The position numbers and the translations under genes are program-made. A DNA stretch of 64,000 nt from positions 19,074,293 through 19,138,292 of the forward strand of contig NC_079514.1 of the NCBI RefSeq assembly GCF_000801105.2, given 5' to 3'. Source of the DNA: Raphanus sativus (Eukaryota; Streptophyta; Magnoliopsida; Brassicales; Brassicaceae). Position 1 is the stretch's first letter; every line of letters begins with the position of its first letter. Shown in pieces: positions 22,885-36,507 of this stretch. The notes under the pieces were generated by a model. The model was not told the DNA's origin and did no database searches. It saw only the letters and a program-made list of their open reading frames with translations.

Positions 22885-25063
22885 ATGGGGACTCCTTATC
22901 CTGGAGCGATGCAGGCGAGTTTCATTTCTAAAAATAGATATTACGATCTATGTGGCTGGCTAAAGTCTGAATCGAATATGTGCAGGTTGGTTCTTACTTT
23001 GTGGAACAGTACTATCAAGTGTTGCAGCAGCAGCCACATCTTATCCACCAGTTCTACTCTGACTCAAGCAAAATGATCCGTGTCGATGTTGACTCCACCC
23101 ACACTGCCGATACACTGCTGGTAACACTAGTTTTAGTTTTAGATTTTGATTTGTGCTTTTTTAGTTAATTAGTTTTAATAATTATCAAATTATTGTAGAA
23201 TATTCACAACATGGTCATGTCACTGAACTTCACTGCCATCGAAGTGAAGACAATCAACTCAGTGGAGTCGTGGGAAGGTGGTATCCTCGTGGCTGTTTCA
23301 GGGTCTGTTAAAGCAAAGGAGTTGGGAAACAGAAGGAGTTTCATGCACACTTTCTTCCTTGCTCCTCAGGAGAAGGGTTACTTTGTTCTCAATGATATCT
23401 TTCAGTTCATCGATCAAGGACTCCTCTTCTCTCATCATCACCTCAATCCTCCTACCCCTCATCCTGAGCCCCAAGGTTTGTTTGTTGTTACATCTTAGTT
23501 ATGCATGTTTGTAGTAGCTTATTGTTGTTTGTTTCTGAGTTTCCAGTTCATGATGATTATGTTGTGGAGCAAGAGGCTAGTGATTATGTGAATTCTGTCC
23601 AAATCAATGATGATCTTGTCGATAAGTACAGTCTGCAAGAGGATCAGTATCAGCCTCACCATGAAGAAGACTACGAGGATGAAGTTGCGGTTCAGGAATC
23701 GCCTAGGGAGGAAGTTGTGGTTGTTGATGTTGTACATGAACCTCGTCCTGCGCCACCAGAGGAACCCCTTGGTGAAAAATCCAAGATGAGTTATGCTTCC
23801 ATTGTAAGTACACACACTCTCTCTCTCTTGTGTCATTTTTATCTATTGGAAAAGTAAAATCGACATGCAAAGACAGATATTGCTGTGTTCATTCATATTT
23901 GTCTCAAAGTAGTCACTCTTGCAGACTCTTTTTTTTTACCAAGATAGTGGTGATTTGGTTTTGTTCAGTTATGTTATAGAAAATTGGCTTTTTAATCGAA
24001 GGTGTTCTCTCCCTTTTTTCCTCAGCTACGGGTCGCAAAGGAAGCAGCTGCTGTGCCTGTAGCTGCTACACAACCATCATATAACGAGTGGGATCAACCA
24101 CTACGGACTCCTTCCCCTCAGTTGGCCGCGCCTCCTCAGCAGTCAAACGCTTTTGCTGACTATGGAGCAGAGGCGGATGGTGGCTTTGGATTTGAAGACT
24201 GTAAGTTTTTGTTTTCACTTGGACCAGTAAAAGTTTCATAATTCCTCCTTAGGTAAATGGTTGGAGAAGTGAATTAGACTAGGAGTGCTTTTATTTGACT
24301 CTATTTGGAAATGTATATTCATTTATTGGTTTGCCTTGTTCCAGTTGAGATCAAATCAGTGTACGTTAGGAATCTGCCTTCCAACATATCTGCTTCAGAG
24401 ATCGAGGAAGAGTTTAAGAACTTCGGTACAATCAAGCCTGATGGTGTTTTCCTCAGAACCCGCAAGGTTAATAATAATCTTCACTTTTGTATTTTGCCCT
24501 TTGTGATATGAATAAACCAAAGATATCAATCTTTCCACACAAACTGTGCAGGATGTTATTGGCGTTTGCTATGCTTTTGTTGAGTATGAGGACATGACTT
24601 CCGTTGAGAATGCTATTAAGGTGTGAATTGTTTTGCAACTCGCTAGATAAACTGTCTTCTTTTGTTCCCATTTTGTGTTGGTTCTTATCGGTCTCCCTTT
24701 TGTGTAATAAATAGGCTTCTCCTATATATTTGGGTGGAAGACAAGTATACATTGAGGGACGAAGACCCAATCCCGCTGGTGTTCGCGGAGCAAGTAAGCA
24801 GTCTCGTTTTGAAATTACAGTTTTTTATATATTTTATTACTGAGTGTCTTGTAAATTACTTGCAAGGATGAGAGATCACCGCATGCAACTCATTCTGACT
24901 GATTTTTTATTGACCAGGAGGAAGAGGGCGCGGGAGAGGCGGTTACCCAACAGAAGCACCAAGAGGCCGATTTGGTTCCCGTGGTGTGTTCGGGAGAGGA
25001 AACCAGGAAGGAGGTGATTACAGGCCAAGAGGCAACGGTAACTACCGTGGTGGTGGCCGCTAA
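22885..25063 (+). CDS. NTF2 domain plus RRM RNA-binding protein (G3BP-like)
   Basis: Nine exons: 22885-22914, 22986-23120, 23199-23475, 23547-23803, 24026-24200, 24345-24466, 24552-24620, 24715-24793, 24918-25063. They join in frame to 429 residues. Residues about 11-130 form an NTF2-like dimerisation domain (GSYFVEQYYQVLQQQPHLIH, then MVMSLNFTAIEVKTINSVES). An acidic linker follows, then an RRM (about 295-365) with RNP2 VYVRNLP and RNP1-like GVCYAFVEY, and an RGG/Gly-rich tail. This is the G3BP/Rasputin layout, a family tied to stress granules and mRNA regulation. Intron 1 needs a GC donor (CAG/GCGAGT), as the flanking codons must join MQ to VGSYF. All other introns are GT-AG. By recalled sequence and synteny it corresponds to At5g43960. 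It appears intact. Confidence 0.93.
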
Positions 25064-25923
25064 GGAAAAAGAAAAAGAAGATGAAGAAACGCAGATGAAT
25101 CTCTTCTTTAAGTTTTAGAGCATCCAAGAATGAATGATTCAGAGGTTCTTGTTGTTCCTTCATCTTCCACCGAAGTAGTTTGTAACATTTTGTTGGGTTT
25201 GGTTTGGTGGTTCAATTAAGAAAAAAAAAAGATTTTAGTTCATATGTTTTCTTTTTAATTTGTTTTAGATTTAGGGCTTGGACTCTCTTACTCCCTTTCC
25301 TTTGAGAATGGCTTTAGTTATGTGTAACATTTCAATTCTTTTTTGTTTTTCCTTCTATCATTGGCTTGGTTTTGCAACTTGTGTTACTGTTTATCCTTCG
25401 TCCACTAGTTATGGCGATGACATGTTATACACTTTTTACGTTTGTGATCCTTACTGTACACAGTCATCAATCGGATCCATGACAAACTTGTCTTGTTGTG
25501 TTATTTTCAAACATGGCAAACTTTGACAAAAATGAAAGGTTCTTTTATATGCATTGCATTTCCATCTCAGTGCAGCATAGCCTGACTAAAAATACTTGAG
25601 TATGTTAACATCTTTTACTCGACTCTTTATTAGTTGAGAATTCAGGCTGGTACCAAACAACAAAAAATGTGGGTCTTCTTCAGCTACCCGAACTTTTAGC
25701 CTCAGAAGAATCTGTGTTATCCACCAATATCTATCATTCTACTGAGTTGGGAAACTAAGATAGACATATTCAACAGTTAATAATCTCCATAAACATGGTC
25801 GCTTATTATTAATGATGATTCTCGGTCTTTAATTTTACTGAAACATAAGATTGGACACATACGACTTGAGTCCGCTGCTCAGGAAAGACGCAAAACACAT
25901 GAAAGATAAAAACCATTGGTTTA
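25064..25923. other. Convergent 3' regions of the NTF2-RRM gene and GSNOR
   Basis: The two genes converge, so this 860-bp stretch holds both 3' UTRs. The first third is T-rich and transcribed-looking, with AATTAAG/AAAAAAAAAA near 25214-25230. No other gene seen. Confidence 0.5.
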
Positions 25924-27760
<1,837 letters not shown>

Positions 27761-27768
27761 AGACGCAC

Positions 27769-27789
27769 GCACGCACGCACGAGGATAGA

Positions 27790-27836
<47 letters not shown>
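27769..27836. repeat. (ACGC)n and (GA)n microsatellites in the GSNOR 5' leader
   Basis: ACGCACGCACGCACG at 27769-27782 is followed by about 21 GA dinucleotides to 27835. On the transcribed strand this is a CT-rich leader immediately before the GSNOR ATG, as is common in plant 5' UTRs. Confidence 0.85.
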
Positions 27837-27838
<2 letters not shown>

Positions 27839-27851
27839 GTAGGCACTGTTA

Positions 27852-29256
27852 GAGCATCATTAACGCGGATGCTTAACGCGGGTGCTTAGTGTTTTTAGGT
27901 TAAAAAGAAAAAGAAAATTATGTAATTAAACAAACAACGACGCTTAATTAAGACTCACAAGCAACGGAGCTTATGCACACGTGTCACACATTCATCATCC
28001 TCTATCTTTCACGATCGAATCATCTTCTCTGGTGACTCCTCGGCGACTCCGACTCCATCTGGTGATCTCTCCGTTGCAGTAAACTTTGGCCACCACCGGA
28101 TTGGTAACCGCCGGTTTCTTTCCTCCTCTCGCGCCAATAGCTGCCGCCGTAATTGGCTATTCAGAATCCCCTACACAAAAAATTTAGTGATTTGAGGAGA
28201 GGAGAGGAGTGTTATAGACGAAGAAGAAAAAGCTTTTACCTTTCTAGTTACCAGAGAAGGAGCGCATGGGTTGATCTGGAGAAACGAGTTCGGGAGAGAA
28301 ACCGCCATTGAAACTTTTATATCCCTTCCTCGTATTGTTTTTGAGTAGAACTTAGTTTCTGGGTAAATATCTCTACTAGTTGTGTTTAGTTTTTGTGATT
28401 TTGCTTCACTTTGATGTCTGACTGAATCTATTCTTTGTTGTGATTCATCTGTGTTCTTGCAGGGATCTTTTAAGGAGGAGACAAGATGAGATTAGTTTGT
28501 TTTTTTGGTTTAACGTTTTGGTTTTGGACACACATAGATGCTCTGTTCATTACTTTCTTTTAAGGAGGAGACAAGATGAGATTAGTATGTGAATGTCTCG
28601 TTGTTTCATGTTTGTAATTTGACTCTCTCTGGCTTTGAATACAAGTACTTTGATCATAATGATATGTTCAGTAGATTTGATTGTTTTGGATTTTGTTTAA
28701 TAGAACACTTTGATGTAATCATATGTAAGTTTAAAGTTATGCTGTTTGTGTATCTGGTCTCACTTAATGCATTTCAGGCTAAAAAGAGGAAGCTCGGATT
28801 GGTTGTAGATGAGGATGAGGATACTAAGACAGAAGAAGGATATGGAGAGGGGCAGAGTGGGGATGACTTAACAAGACTTGTCAATGTTTGAGGTGAGTGT
28901 TATTGTGCTATTGATTTAGATATCTTCTCCTGTCTCCACACGTTTATGTAATTGTTAATTGTTATGGTGATGCAAGCTGGTCCCAACAAGCACCTCGTGT
29001 TGGTTCAAATGGGAATGGTGATCATAGCATGATCGATCTTAACTCCAACCCTCAGAGAGTACACGAGCCTGGATCAACTTACCAAGTATGTATTGTTTTA
29101 GTTTTTTTTCTTTTAAGAATCCCAAAATAAAAACCTCCCGTTGGAGCACAAAAATGTTCAGGGTGCTTAGCGTTGGATCTTAAATCACTTTTACAACTTA
29201 AAATTATTAAAAAAAGAATAAGCACTCCTATTTGGGGTTTTGGGTTAATGATGCTC
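27852..29256. mobile_element. PIF/Harbinger-like non-autonomous element with exon-like cargo
   Basis: TIRs GAGCATCATTAACGCGG (left) and GAGCATCATTAACCC (right end, other strand) are flanked by TTA on both sides (27849-27851 and 29257-29259). A 3-bp TTA target and TIRs starting with G are typical of PIF/Harbinger. Length 1405 bp, no transposase. The interior holds exon-like blocks with splice signals (28778-28891 and about 28975-29084), annotated separately. It sits directly upstream of GSNOR. Confidence 0.72.
28778..29084 (+). pseudogene. Probable captured gene exons inside the Harbinger-like element
   Basis: Block 1 follows TGCATTTCAG and reads AKKRKLGLVVDEDEDTKTEE onward to a stop near 28891. 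Block 2 follows GGTGATGCAAG, reads SWSQQAPRVGSNGNGDHSM and then DLNSNPQRVHEPGSTYQ, and ends at a GTATGT donor. Basic, acidic and Asn/Gln-rich composition with proper splice borders suggests two exons of a nuclear protein copied into the transposon. I cannot identify the parent gene. Confidence 0.45.
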
Positions 29257-29259
29257 TTA

Positions 29260-29678
29260 GTTAGGTGGTGCGGTGTTGTATCTTCTTTTCTTTTCTTCTC
29301 CGGGTCGGGTCGAAACGGGTTTGGGTCGTTAATAATGGAGTGCGTGAGAAAAGTCTGGTTTTAAACTAGTGGGCCCGATAGTCTCGGGCCGAGACAAATT
29401 TAGATCATATTATTATACACTTCGATTCACAACTATAGTGACATTACAATCAAATGGTGGACCAACTTTCTAAAAATAAAAGGGTGAAGGTGTTATTTTC
29501 CCATGAAATCTATCGTATAGCATCATAATCTAGTATTAGATATCCCCGAATTAAAAATCACAAATGTATTTCTCCATGAATCAAAAGTTTAACACTTAAT
29601 TGTCCATAAACTGTGGTTTTAACTTGTTTACTAATTATCCAGCTAATCCAAACAAACCCAATTTTAATCAAACCTAAG
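29260..29678. other. Short intergenic spacer
   Basis: No gene or transposon terminus recognised. Confidence 0.4.
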
Positions 29679-30132
29679 TGTTAGACCCAATTTTGGATAT
29701 TTTACTAATGGGCAGAGTCAAGAGTATGAGCCAGGTGCACAAGAGCCCACGATAAGCGTTCGAGATCGAAGAACGAGTCGCCGGGATGCCAGAGATCGCG
29801 AGATCGGGTTACAACAGAGACAGAGGACGCGACTATAAAAGGAGGGAGAGATCAACACTTGAAGACACATCGAAAACCCTAGAGAGAGCACACTACACAC
29901 ATCGACCTCTTTTTACTTTGTTTCGAGTTTGATCTTATTCGATCTCTTTTGTAGTATTCGATCTCATTTCCATTCTTTGTAATCGATCTTTTACTCAATA
30001 AAGTCCATTATTGTCAACCGATTTCCGATTACATCGTTGTGTTCTAAGGATATTGTTGCCTACATCCTTTTTCACTCCCCAGTTTACCTTACAAACACTA
30101 TCAAATTCCTAGTGTAGATTTTAGGATCTACA
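29679..30132 (+). repeat. 5' LTR of a truncated Gypsy-type element
   Basis: Begins TGTTAGACCC and ends GGATCTACA. Contains a TATA box (CTATAAAAGG near 29833) and a CT-rich leader. Immediately after it, TTAGGACCGACTGTGGGGA (about 30136-30154) resembles the degenerate PBS TTGGCGCCGTCTGTGGGGA seen in many plant Gypsy elements. The 3' LTR is absent. Confidence 0.7.
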
Positions 30133-30208
30133 TTTTAGGACCGACTGTGGGGAAGATAAACGAAAAAATCTTTTATAAGAACCCGATCTAGGATTTCTAA
30201 GCACAATT

Positions 30209-30741
30209 ATGGATCCAGATCAATCCGGAAACTCTCAACGGAGAAAGAACGATGTCGATCCCATCGGGATCGAGCAAAGGAACGATCTACCGATCGGATC
30301 CACCAACACAAGCGGAGTCGACGATCCGATCCAAACCCCGAAAGCTCCTCTCACCGGGACTATGGCTCCCGATCGATTTGGAGCCCGAGTTTGGAACCGC
30401 CCGGAGGACATACCATACCGTTATCTCCTACGCCGATATCACAGACGAGAGAGGAAGTCGCCGAACTCCGGGGTATGATCCAGACACTCTTGGACAAAAC
30501 CCGAGAACAAGAACTCGCTCATCGAACAATCACGAATCGGCTGGAGCAGACCGAGAGGGAGCTCACTGAACACCGGGTTAGTATCCGAGACGAAATCAGA
30601 TCTCATACAAATCTGCCACCCCGAGTCCTAGCCTCCCAGAACAGCGGAGCTTCTAGGACTCCCAATTTTTCGAGTACTCGATCCGGACGCTATGTCGGAG
30701 ATAACTCGCATCATAACCCCCAAACGAGCTCGGCATATCGG
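30209..30741 (+). pseudogene. Gypsy gag N-terminal fragment
   Basis: Starts ATGGATCCAGATCAATCCGG 77 bp after the LTR and reads as an Asp/Pro/Arg-rich gag N-terminus, with a frame change near 30450 into an Arg/Glu-rich helical segment (REEVAELRGMIQTLLDKT). At about 30741 it runs straight into the broken WD40 gene on the other strand, so the element is truncated there. Confidence 0.6.
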
Positions 30742-32750
30742 AACTCCAACACTGTGAAAAAGGTGATGTTGCTTCACCATCACGTAAGCTCCTAAAAATA
30801 GAACCATGACACCGTCCATATGCAAGTAGTATGTGCTGGGAGGTGGGCGAGAACTGCACCAGAAATCCCTAACTAATACTTAAAAAGAGTATTTAAAACA
30901 ATCTACAAGGACGCTACTTTTGAAGTATATTCAACAACTTACTATTATCAACATAAATTTCTCTAGTACCTATTATCTCTCACAAGTTACTTGATATCAC
31001 ATATGATGAATCGAGATGATTTCACAGCACGACCAAACATATGAAGCAAAAAATTGTATATAATCCAAAACAATTAGAACGATAAATACAAATCCAAAAT
31101 GGCTTCTCTCTGGAGCTCATAATCCATGAATACTATCTCTGATTATTACGGAAAGGCGACTAACCTGGATAGAGGTTAAGTAATGCAAAGCTTTAATTTC
31201 CTGTGACACAAGTACTAAACCAAAACTGTTAAACATAGAAAACAACATACTTAAATGAATCTATTATCTGTGTGTTTTAAGAAGGTAGAAATTAACACAA
31301 TGAGACATCTGTAAGTGGCTGTTATCTTTTCTTTTCGAGAGAATACATACGAAGCTCGTAAATGACTTGGTGTGCTGTGACAGGGTGTCGAGTTGGGGAA
31401 GTTGCAAGCCCTGGATCTTGTTGTGCTAGTGTCTGCGTTCCAGGATCTATCTCTTGATGAGGAAGAACACATGCAACACAGACTGCTAAATATCTCCCAC
31501 ACGGCGAAAAATGAGCTCCCAACTCGCTGCTAAAATCAAACACAAATGCATTAAAAACAAAAAGAATATATGATTTAACATTCCAAGCATTCAAGTGAAA
31601 AGAAGAAAGGTTTGCCTGCAAAGAACGACATGCGGTATTCTAACAAGACACCTGTCAGATTTCAGTTGCGCATATGGGTCTTTGATGTCATGCGACCACA
31701 CTCGGAGTTTGACTGTACAATGTGACTATATAGCATCAGCTACTAATGCAGAAGCAATACTAACTGAGGTAGCAAATTCAGATTGGACCCTGTTCACCAC
31801 AGGTTGAGTGTTATGAGAAGACACACCTCTAGATCCAGATGACTGTGATTGTTGAGTTTGATGTAAGTAAACAGAGCTCGGGATTTCTAATAATGCTACT
31901 GCAGCCTCCAGACCGGCTGTGGATAAACGAGATGCTGAGGAACCTGTGTTAGGAGCTGAGACGACCTAGTCACTACTGCCACTCGGAGGAACCACTGAAT
32001 TAGCAACACCATGACCTCGAGCCATCAACCATCCTTGTATAAAAGGTAACTCCCAGGAACCTCAGTCCCTTAAGTGGGGAAATAATTGCCTAATCTGTCC
32101 AAACTCAAGGAGATCTCACTCATTGAAAGGTTGGCTAGGGATATCAGTTCTTCCAACAGGCTGAGCTTCATTTAAATTGATCCCTTCAACTGCAGGAGCA
32201 GTTCTTGAAATATTATTGGAACCATAAGGACCGCTCCCTGTAGCCAAAGGAGGAGAAAACAATATTCTGTTCCCGTTTTCTAGAGACCTCATCATACTCT
32301 GAACCCTTGATCGTGAACTACTTAGACCAGCAGTAGAAGATTGAACCATTCTTGTCTCAGCTACAGAAGATGTAGTACGCAAGGACGTGTGTGGAAGTGG
32401 CACAGGGGAGAGTTCTGCTGCCAAACTGGTTCGACTGCTTTCAGGACTGTTGAAAAAGATAGCAGGGTGCGGGTACCTCAAGTAATCCTTAGATGTTAAG
32501 CTCTAGACATGGAGGAATCTAATAATCAATGTCACTCACCTGTCACTCGGTGTTAGAATATGTAAACAGACAGAGAGGGAAATGAACAATTTAAATGAAG
32601 CCTTCTTATTAGGTAGCTCACATCTCCGGTCAAAAGAAATGGAGCCCCATGAGAGTGAAAGTGTACAGCTCTCAGAGAGCGCCTTGTCTTCAATACAACG
32701 ACTGATTTTGATTCCTCTCCTATCTTATCGTAGTGCCACATGTGCAGCTG
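30742..32750 (-). pseudogene. WD40-repeat protein gene, broken and truncated (At5g43930-like)
   Basis: Minus-strand exons remain in order. 32747-32622 reads LHMWHYDKIGEESKSV and RRSLRAVHFHSHGAPFLLTG. About 32475-32116 is Ser/Pro-rich (YLRYPHPAIFF...). About 31810-31625 includes VKLRVWSHDIKDPYAQLKSD. About 31545-31335 has GAHFSPCGRYLAVCVACVLP and ATSPTRHPVTAHQVIYELR. About 30853-30742 has FSPTSQHILLAYGRCHGS and ends at TVLE. Several stops interrupt it (for instance TAG after SDIDY near 32545, TGA after QPFNE at 32116, TAG in the DAI-SHCTVK region). The N-terminal WD40 exons are missing upstream of 32750, and the 3' end is replaced by a Gypsy fragment. Family: plant WD40/AMBRA1-like proteins. 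Its position beside GSNOR fits At5g43930. Confidence 0.8.
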
Positions 32751-32902
32751 CAAAATATCATCAAGGAAACTTTCTGAGCGTTTTGAAAGGAGGTGGAACC
32801 TGCAACAACTCCCTGATTTGTTCCAGGACCGTACAATCGTTTCTTCGTCAATATAGGATTTTTGTCTTTTCTAATGGATTTAACTCTATAGAGTATATTT
32901 AA

Positions 32903-33285
32903 CTCGGTGGTTAAACAACATTTATATTTTAGTTATATACCCTTATTAGTTTTGTTAATCCTAAATTTCCATGGTATGTCAATTATACTTGCCTTAAATC
33001 TGCAAACCCCAAATATATTTGGGTCTGGTTCAGACCGGCCCTATATTTTAAAGCATTATTTTATTTGATATGTTGTGTATAAGATGAGATATATCTTGTA
33101 TTATGTATTACTAGTGTTTTAAATCGGTCTAGGCTTTTAAAAAATTGGTCTAGACTTACAAAATATCAGCCTAGACGTCCGCCTAAACAATAACTCTCTT
33201 TAATACGTCTAACCACCACCTAGCAGTTTTTAGAATATTGTGTATTACTATATACATTATTATTTATCAATTATATATCTTATAT
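32903..33285. other. Intergenic with a Brassica short-repeat signature
   Basis: Contains AAATCGGTCTAGGC...GTCCGCCTA (33120-33190), a dispersed repeat style also seen near 57380-57430. No gene. Confidence 0.35.
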
Positions 33286-33795
33286 ACAGTAAAACTCTGT
33301 AAATTAATAATGTTGTGATTTCAAGAATTTATTAATTTATAAAGTTGTTAATTTAAAAGAAATTTTCTTTTTTTTTATATATATTTTTAGTGTATAAAAC
33401 TGAAAATAATTTTCATCTAGGATATTATATATTGGTTAAAGTTTACAGAGTTATATTTGACTATTTTAACTAGATTATGCATGATAATTACATATTGTAG
33501 AATACATTCAAATTTAAATGTAGTTGGATAAAATTATAAATAAAATTAGATATGAAATTTATTTTAAATAAAGATAAACAATGAAAAGTTTTGTGTATCT
33601 TTATATAAAATTTATATATCTTATAATTATTAATTTATGATTCTACCGAGACCATATATTTACCTAAGAGTTTTTTAAAATATTATTAACTTATTATTTT
33701 ATCAAATTATGTCATATTTTACATTAGACCAATTTGAGACTAAAAAAATGTATTAGTTTATCAAATATTAATTTATAGAGTTTCTATTTTATATC
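33286..33795. mobile_element. Non-autonomous DNA element with CAGTAAAACTCTRTAAATTAAT ends
   Basis: The left end ACAGTAAAACTCTGTAAATT and the right end (other strand, near 33790) AGAAACTCTATAAATTAATA form imperfect inverted repeats around an AT-rich, non-coding interior of about 500 bp. This end sequence is a common dispersed plant MITE/hAT-type signature. Target duplication not resolved. Confidence 0.5.
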
Positions 33796-34760
33796 AAATA
33801 TAATTATTTTAGAAATAAATTTGCTTATTTTTATGCGTTACATAATTTTAGATAATTTTATATACTATATGTTCGTAATTTAATTATGGTCTTTAGTCTA
33901 TCTCAAAAAAAGTATATATGCATAACGAACTGGATATCACTGTGTTGATCAAAACTTTAAGATCTTCCTAATTTTTAAACAAATAATACCAATGAAGTAA
34001 ACTTTACATGTATGTTGGTCGTTGTGTTATTTTCATCTATTACAAGCATAACAAATATTGTATCCTTAGTACATGTATAAATACTTAAATAATAGAAGTA
34101 AGAGTTAGAACATAAGTAAGTCTAAAGGTATAACTTCACAAAAACTTATGTATTATATAATATTATATTAAATATTCTGCATCTTAAAATAAGGTTTTAT
34201 ATATGACTTAATGTTTTAGTATGCATTAGTTCATTTCATTTTCATCAGAATATGAATCTGTAGCTAGAAAACAAACAACATTATTTTTATATATATCTTG
34301 AAGTTTCTCTAAATTATCTATAGATATATTCTGTTTAATTAGAAACCTAAATTTATTAAGTAATATATTATATTTAATATTTAAGTAAATAAACATATCA
34401 ATATCTTGAAAATGTTTAAGGGATCTCTTATATTATATTTTATAATGTCTTAAATTAATCTTATATTTTTGATTAATTGTATACACAACTAAATCAATTA
34501 TACCTGATAATTAATATTAGATAAATTCGCAAAATAAACTTATATTATCTATTTAAGTAATATAATAGAATCTTTTGAAACTTAAAATATTAGATATATA
34601 TCACAATTCATATATGGTAGTTAGTTTCAAAAAAGTAATTCATATATGGTTGTTTTTTCTTAACTTTTTTTAATTTTTATAATTATGAGATGCATGTGTT
34701 AGAATAATATAACATAACAAGTTTAATGTTATCTTCCATTATTATCCAATCAAAAATTCT
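33796..34760. other. AT-rich intergenic DNA
   Basis: Nothing recognised. Confidence 0.4.
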
Positions 34761-34769
34761 ATATAGATT

Positions 34770-35300
34770 CTTTTTCAACAAATTCGATTTATTGAAATGT
34801 TTCCATATTCTTGCATCTGATGGATGAGGATCTCTCCATCTGTCTAGACATGTTCACCATGCCATCTCATCGATCAAACAGTCTTCTCAGATTGATATAA
34901 TCTTTTCAATCTGTCTGTAATAGGTAGATACCACGTATTTTGGTACAGTACCATATTCCACCAACGTCTTTGCGGTTTAAATCGTGGTTTTTGGCAGAAG
35001 CGACACTATAGTAACTTCTCATCATCTTTCCACTATACCCTACAATTTTCGATGCGAACATCTATCATCTTTGAAGGTAACTCAATACTATAAACCAATT
35101 TTTTAATTTCATGATAAGAATCAGCATACAAGTTGTCTTCTGGCAAATATTTTTTAAACAACTTAGCCAATGCATCCATGTAGTTCTTAGGTAAATTATG
35201 ATCAGTTTTAATATTCATCATCTTAACTGTTAGAGAAAATTTAGAGAGACCTTTTCTACAACATGTATAGATTGATTTGGTTGGAGTATTTAACATTTCA
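34770..35300 (-). pseudogene. CACTA (En/Spm) TNP2-type transposase remnant
   Basis: Minus-strand reading in order: LPKNYMDALAKLFKKYLPED and NLYADSYHEIKKLVYSIELP (35200-35060), then after a frame break CRFCQKPRFKPQRRWW, TWYLPITDRLKRLYQSEKT and SMRWHGEH to about 34830. These match the conserved segments at the start of plant CACTA TNPD/TNP2 proteins. Multiple in-frame stops show that it is dead. No CACTA termini were found in the window around it. Confidence 0.68.
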
Positions 35301-36507
35301 TAAAACCATTTTGCATTTTAGTTCGAATCATCAACATTTCCAACTTCATCAACTAAGGTTGAAGTACTTTCTTGCATATGTAACCAATTCATGAACCCTA
35401 TCATGATGATATATGATATGCTCATCCTGATGGTAATTATTTTCGTTATGAAAATGAATCGGTTCTTACTGTTACTAGCTTTATTTCCACCATAACTCTC
35501 TCCATGTTGAAATCAAATATAGTATTGTGTTTAAAACCTCTATTTACTATATAGTCCCAAATAGTTTCACTCTGAGAAAATTTTGTATTCTTGCATTTAT
35601 GACAAGAACATAATATCTTACTAGTTTTGTGTGATCGGTGTACTAACAGCCTAGTACATGAATATCTCTACATCGTTGAGAAATTCTTTTGTCACTTCCC
35701 CGTCAAAATCTTTGTGCATATATACATCCAATTTCTCAACACGAAAATATTGCCATCGCCGGAAAAAAAAATTATATCTTTCACGTTTTCGGTTTCTTCT
35801 TTTTTGTTTGTGTGATTCATTCTCAATAGATATGGCATATATATAAGCAATTTTTGTGATTGATATGTAAAAAATTAGCAATTAATTTACAATGAATGGT
35901 TTTACAAGTGTTTTACATCTCTATAACAACTAAATCACTATGATTTTTATTAGGAAAGACCATTACAAACACGTTTGCACCTAAAATATCGGTTTACTCG
36001 TAAATTCCTTCTTAAAGAAATGTATTTTTTTCTCATGGAAGGCAGCTAATAGACCAAATTAGTGTTAGTTTGGCCCACATTATCAAAGCCTACAAAAATA
36101 ATAACACATGGAAGCCCATTAGAAGGAGCAACGAAACAAAAGATTTTTATGTTAGGGAGACACGTGTCATGCTGTGGTTAAACGAATTCGTGACATGTAA
36201 TCCTATATGGCAGCACCAGGAGGGAGAGAACACTTCTTTATAATAATAGTTTATTTTTAACATTCAGGTGTCATAAGAGATACCCAGACTAACGTAGTTT
36301 CAGAGACAAACTTTTTTTTCTTTTTGGCCTTCCACAGGTAAGTTAACTAGCGTTATCGAACACATCATTCGAAAAAGAGATAAAATTCTCTAACAATAAC
36401 ACTGAGATGTAGAGAAACGAAAACACTTCAGCTATTGAAAATATCAAAGAAATTTCTCATGCAACAAAGGAAAAACAAACTACATAACATGTGGCTTTAC
36501 CAACAGT
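35301..36507. other. Intergenic, no gene recognised
   Basis: May include further decayed CACTA sequence up to about 35600. Otherwise nothing supported. Confidence 0.35.

Noticed and set aside
23519..23836. Minus-strand ORF in the NTF2-RRM gene
   Set aside because: Shadow of exon 4, which is supported by splice sites and protein similarity on the plus strand.
30209..30795. Host gene encoding a 134-residue protein
   Set aside because: It follows an LTR and PBS-like site directly and reads as a retroelement gag start.
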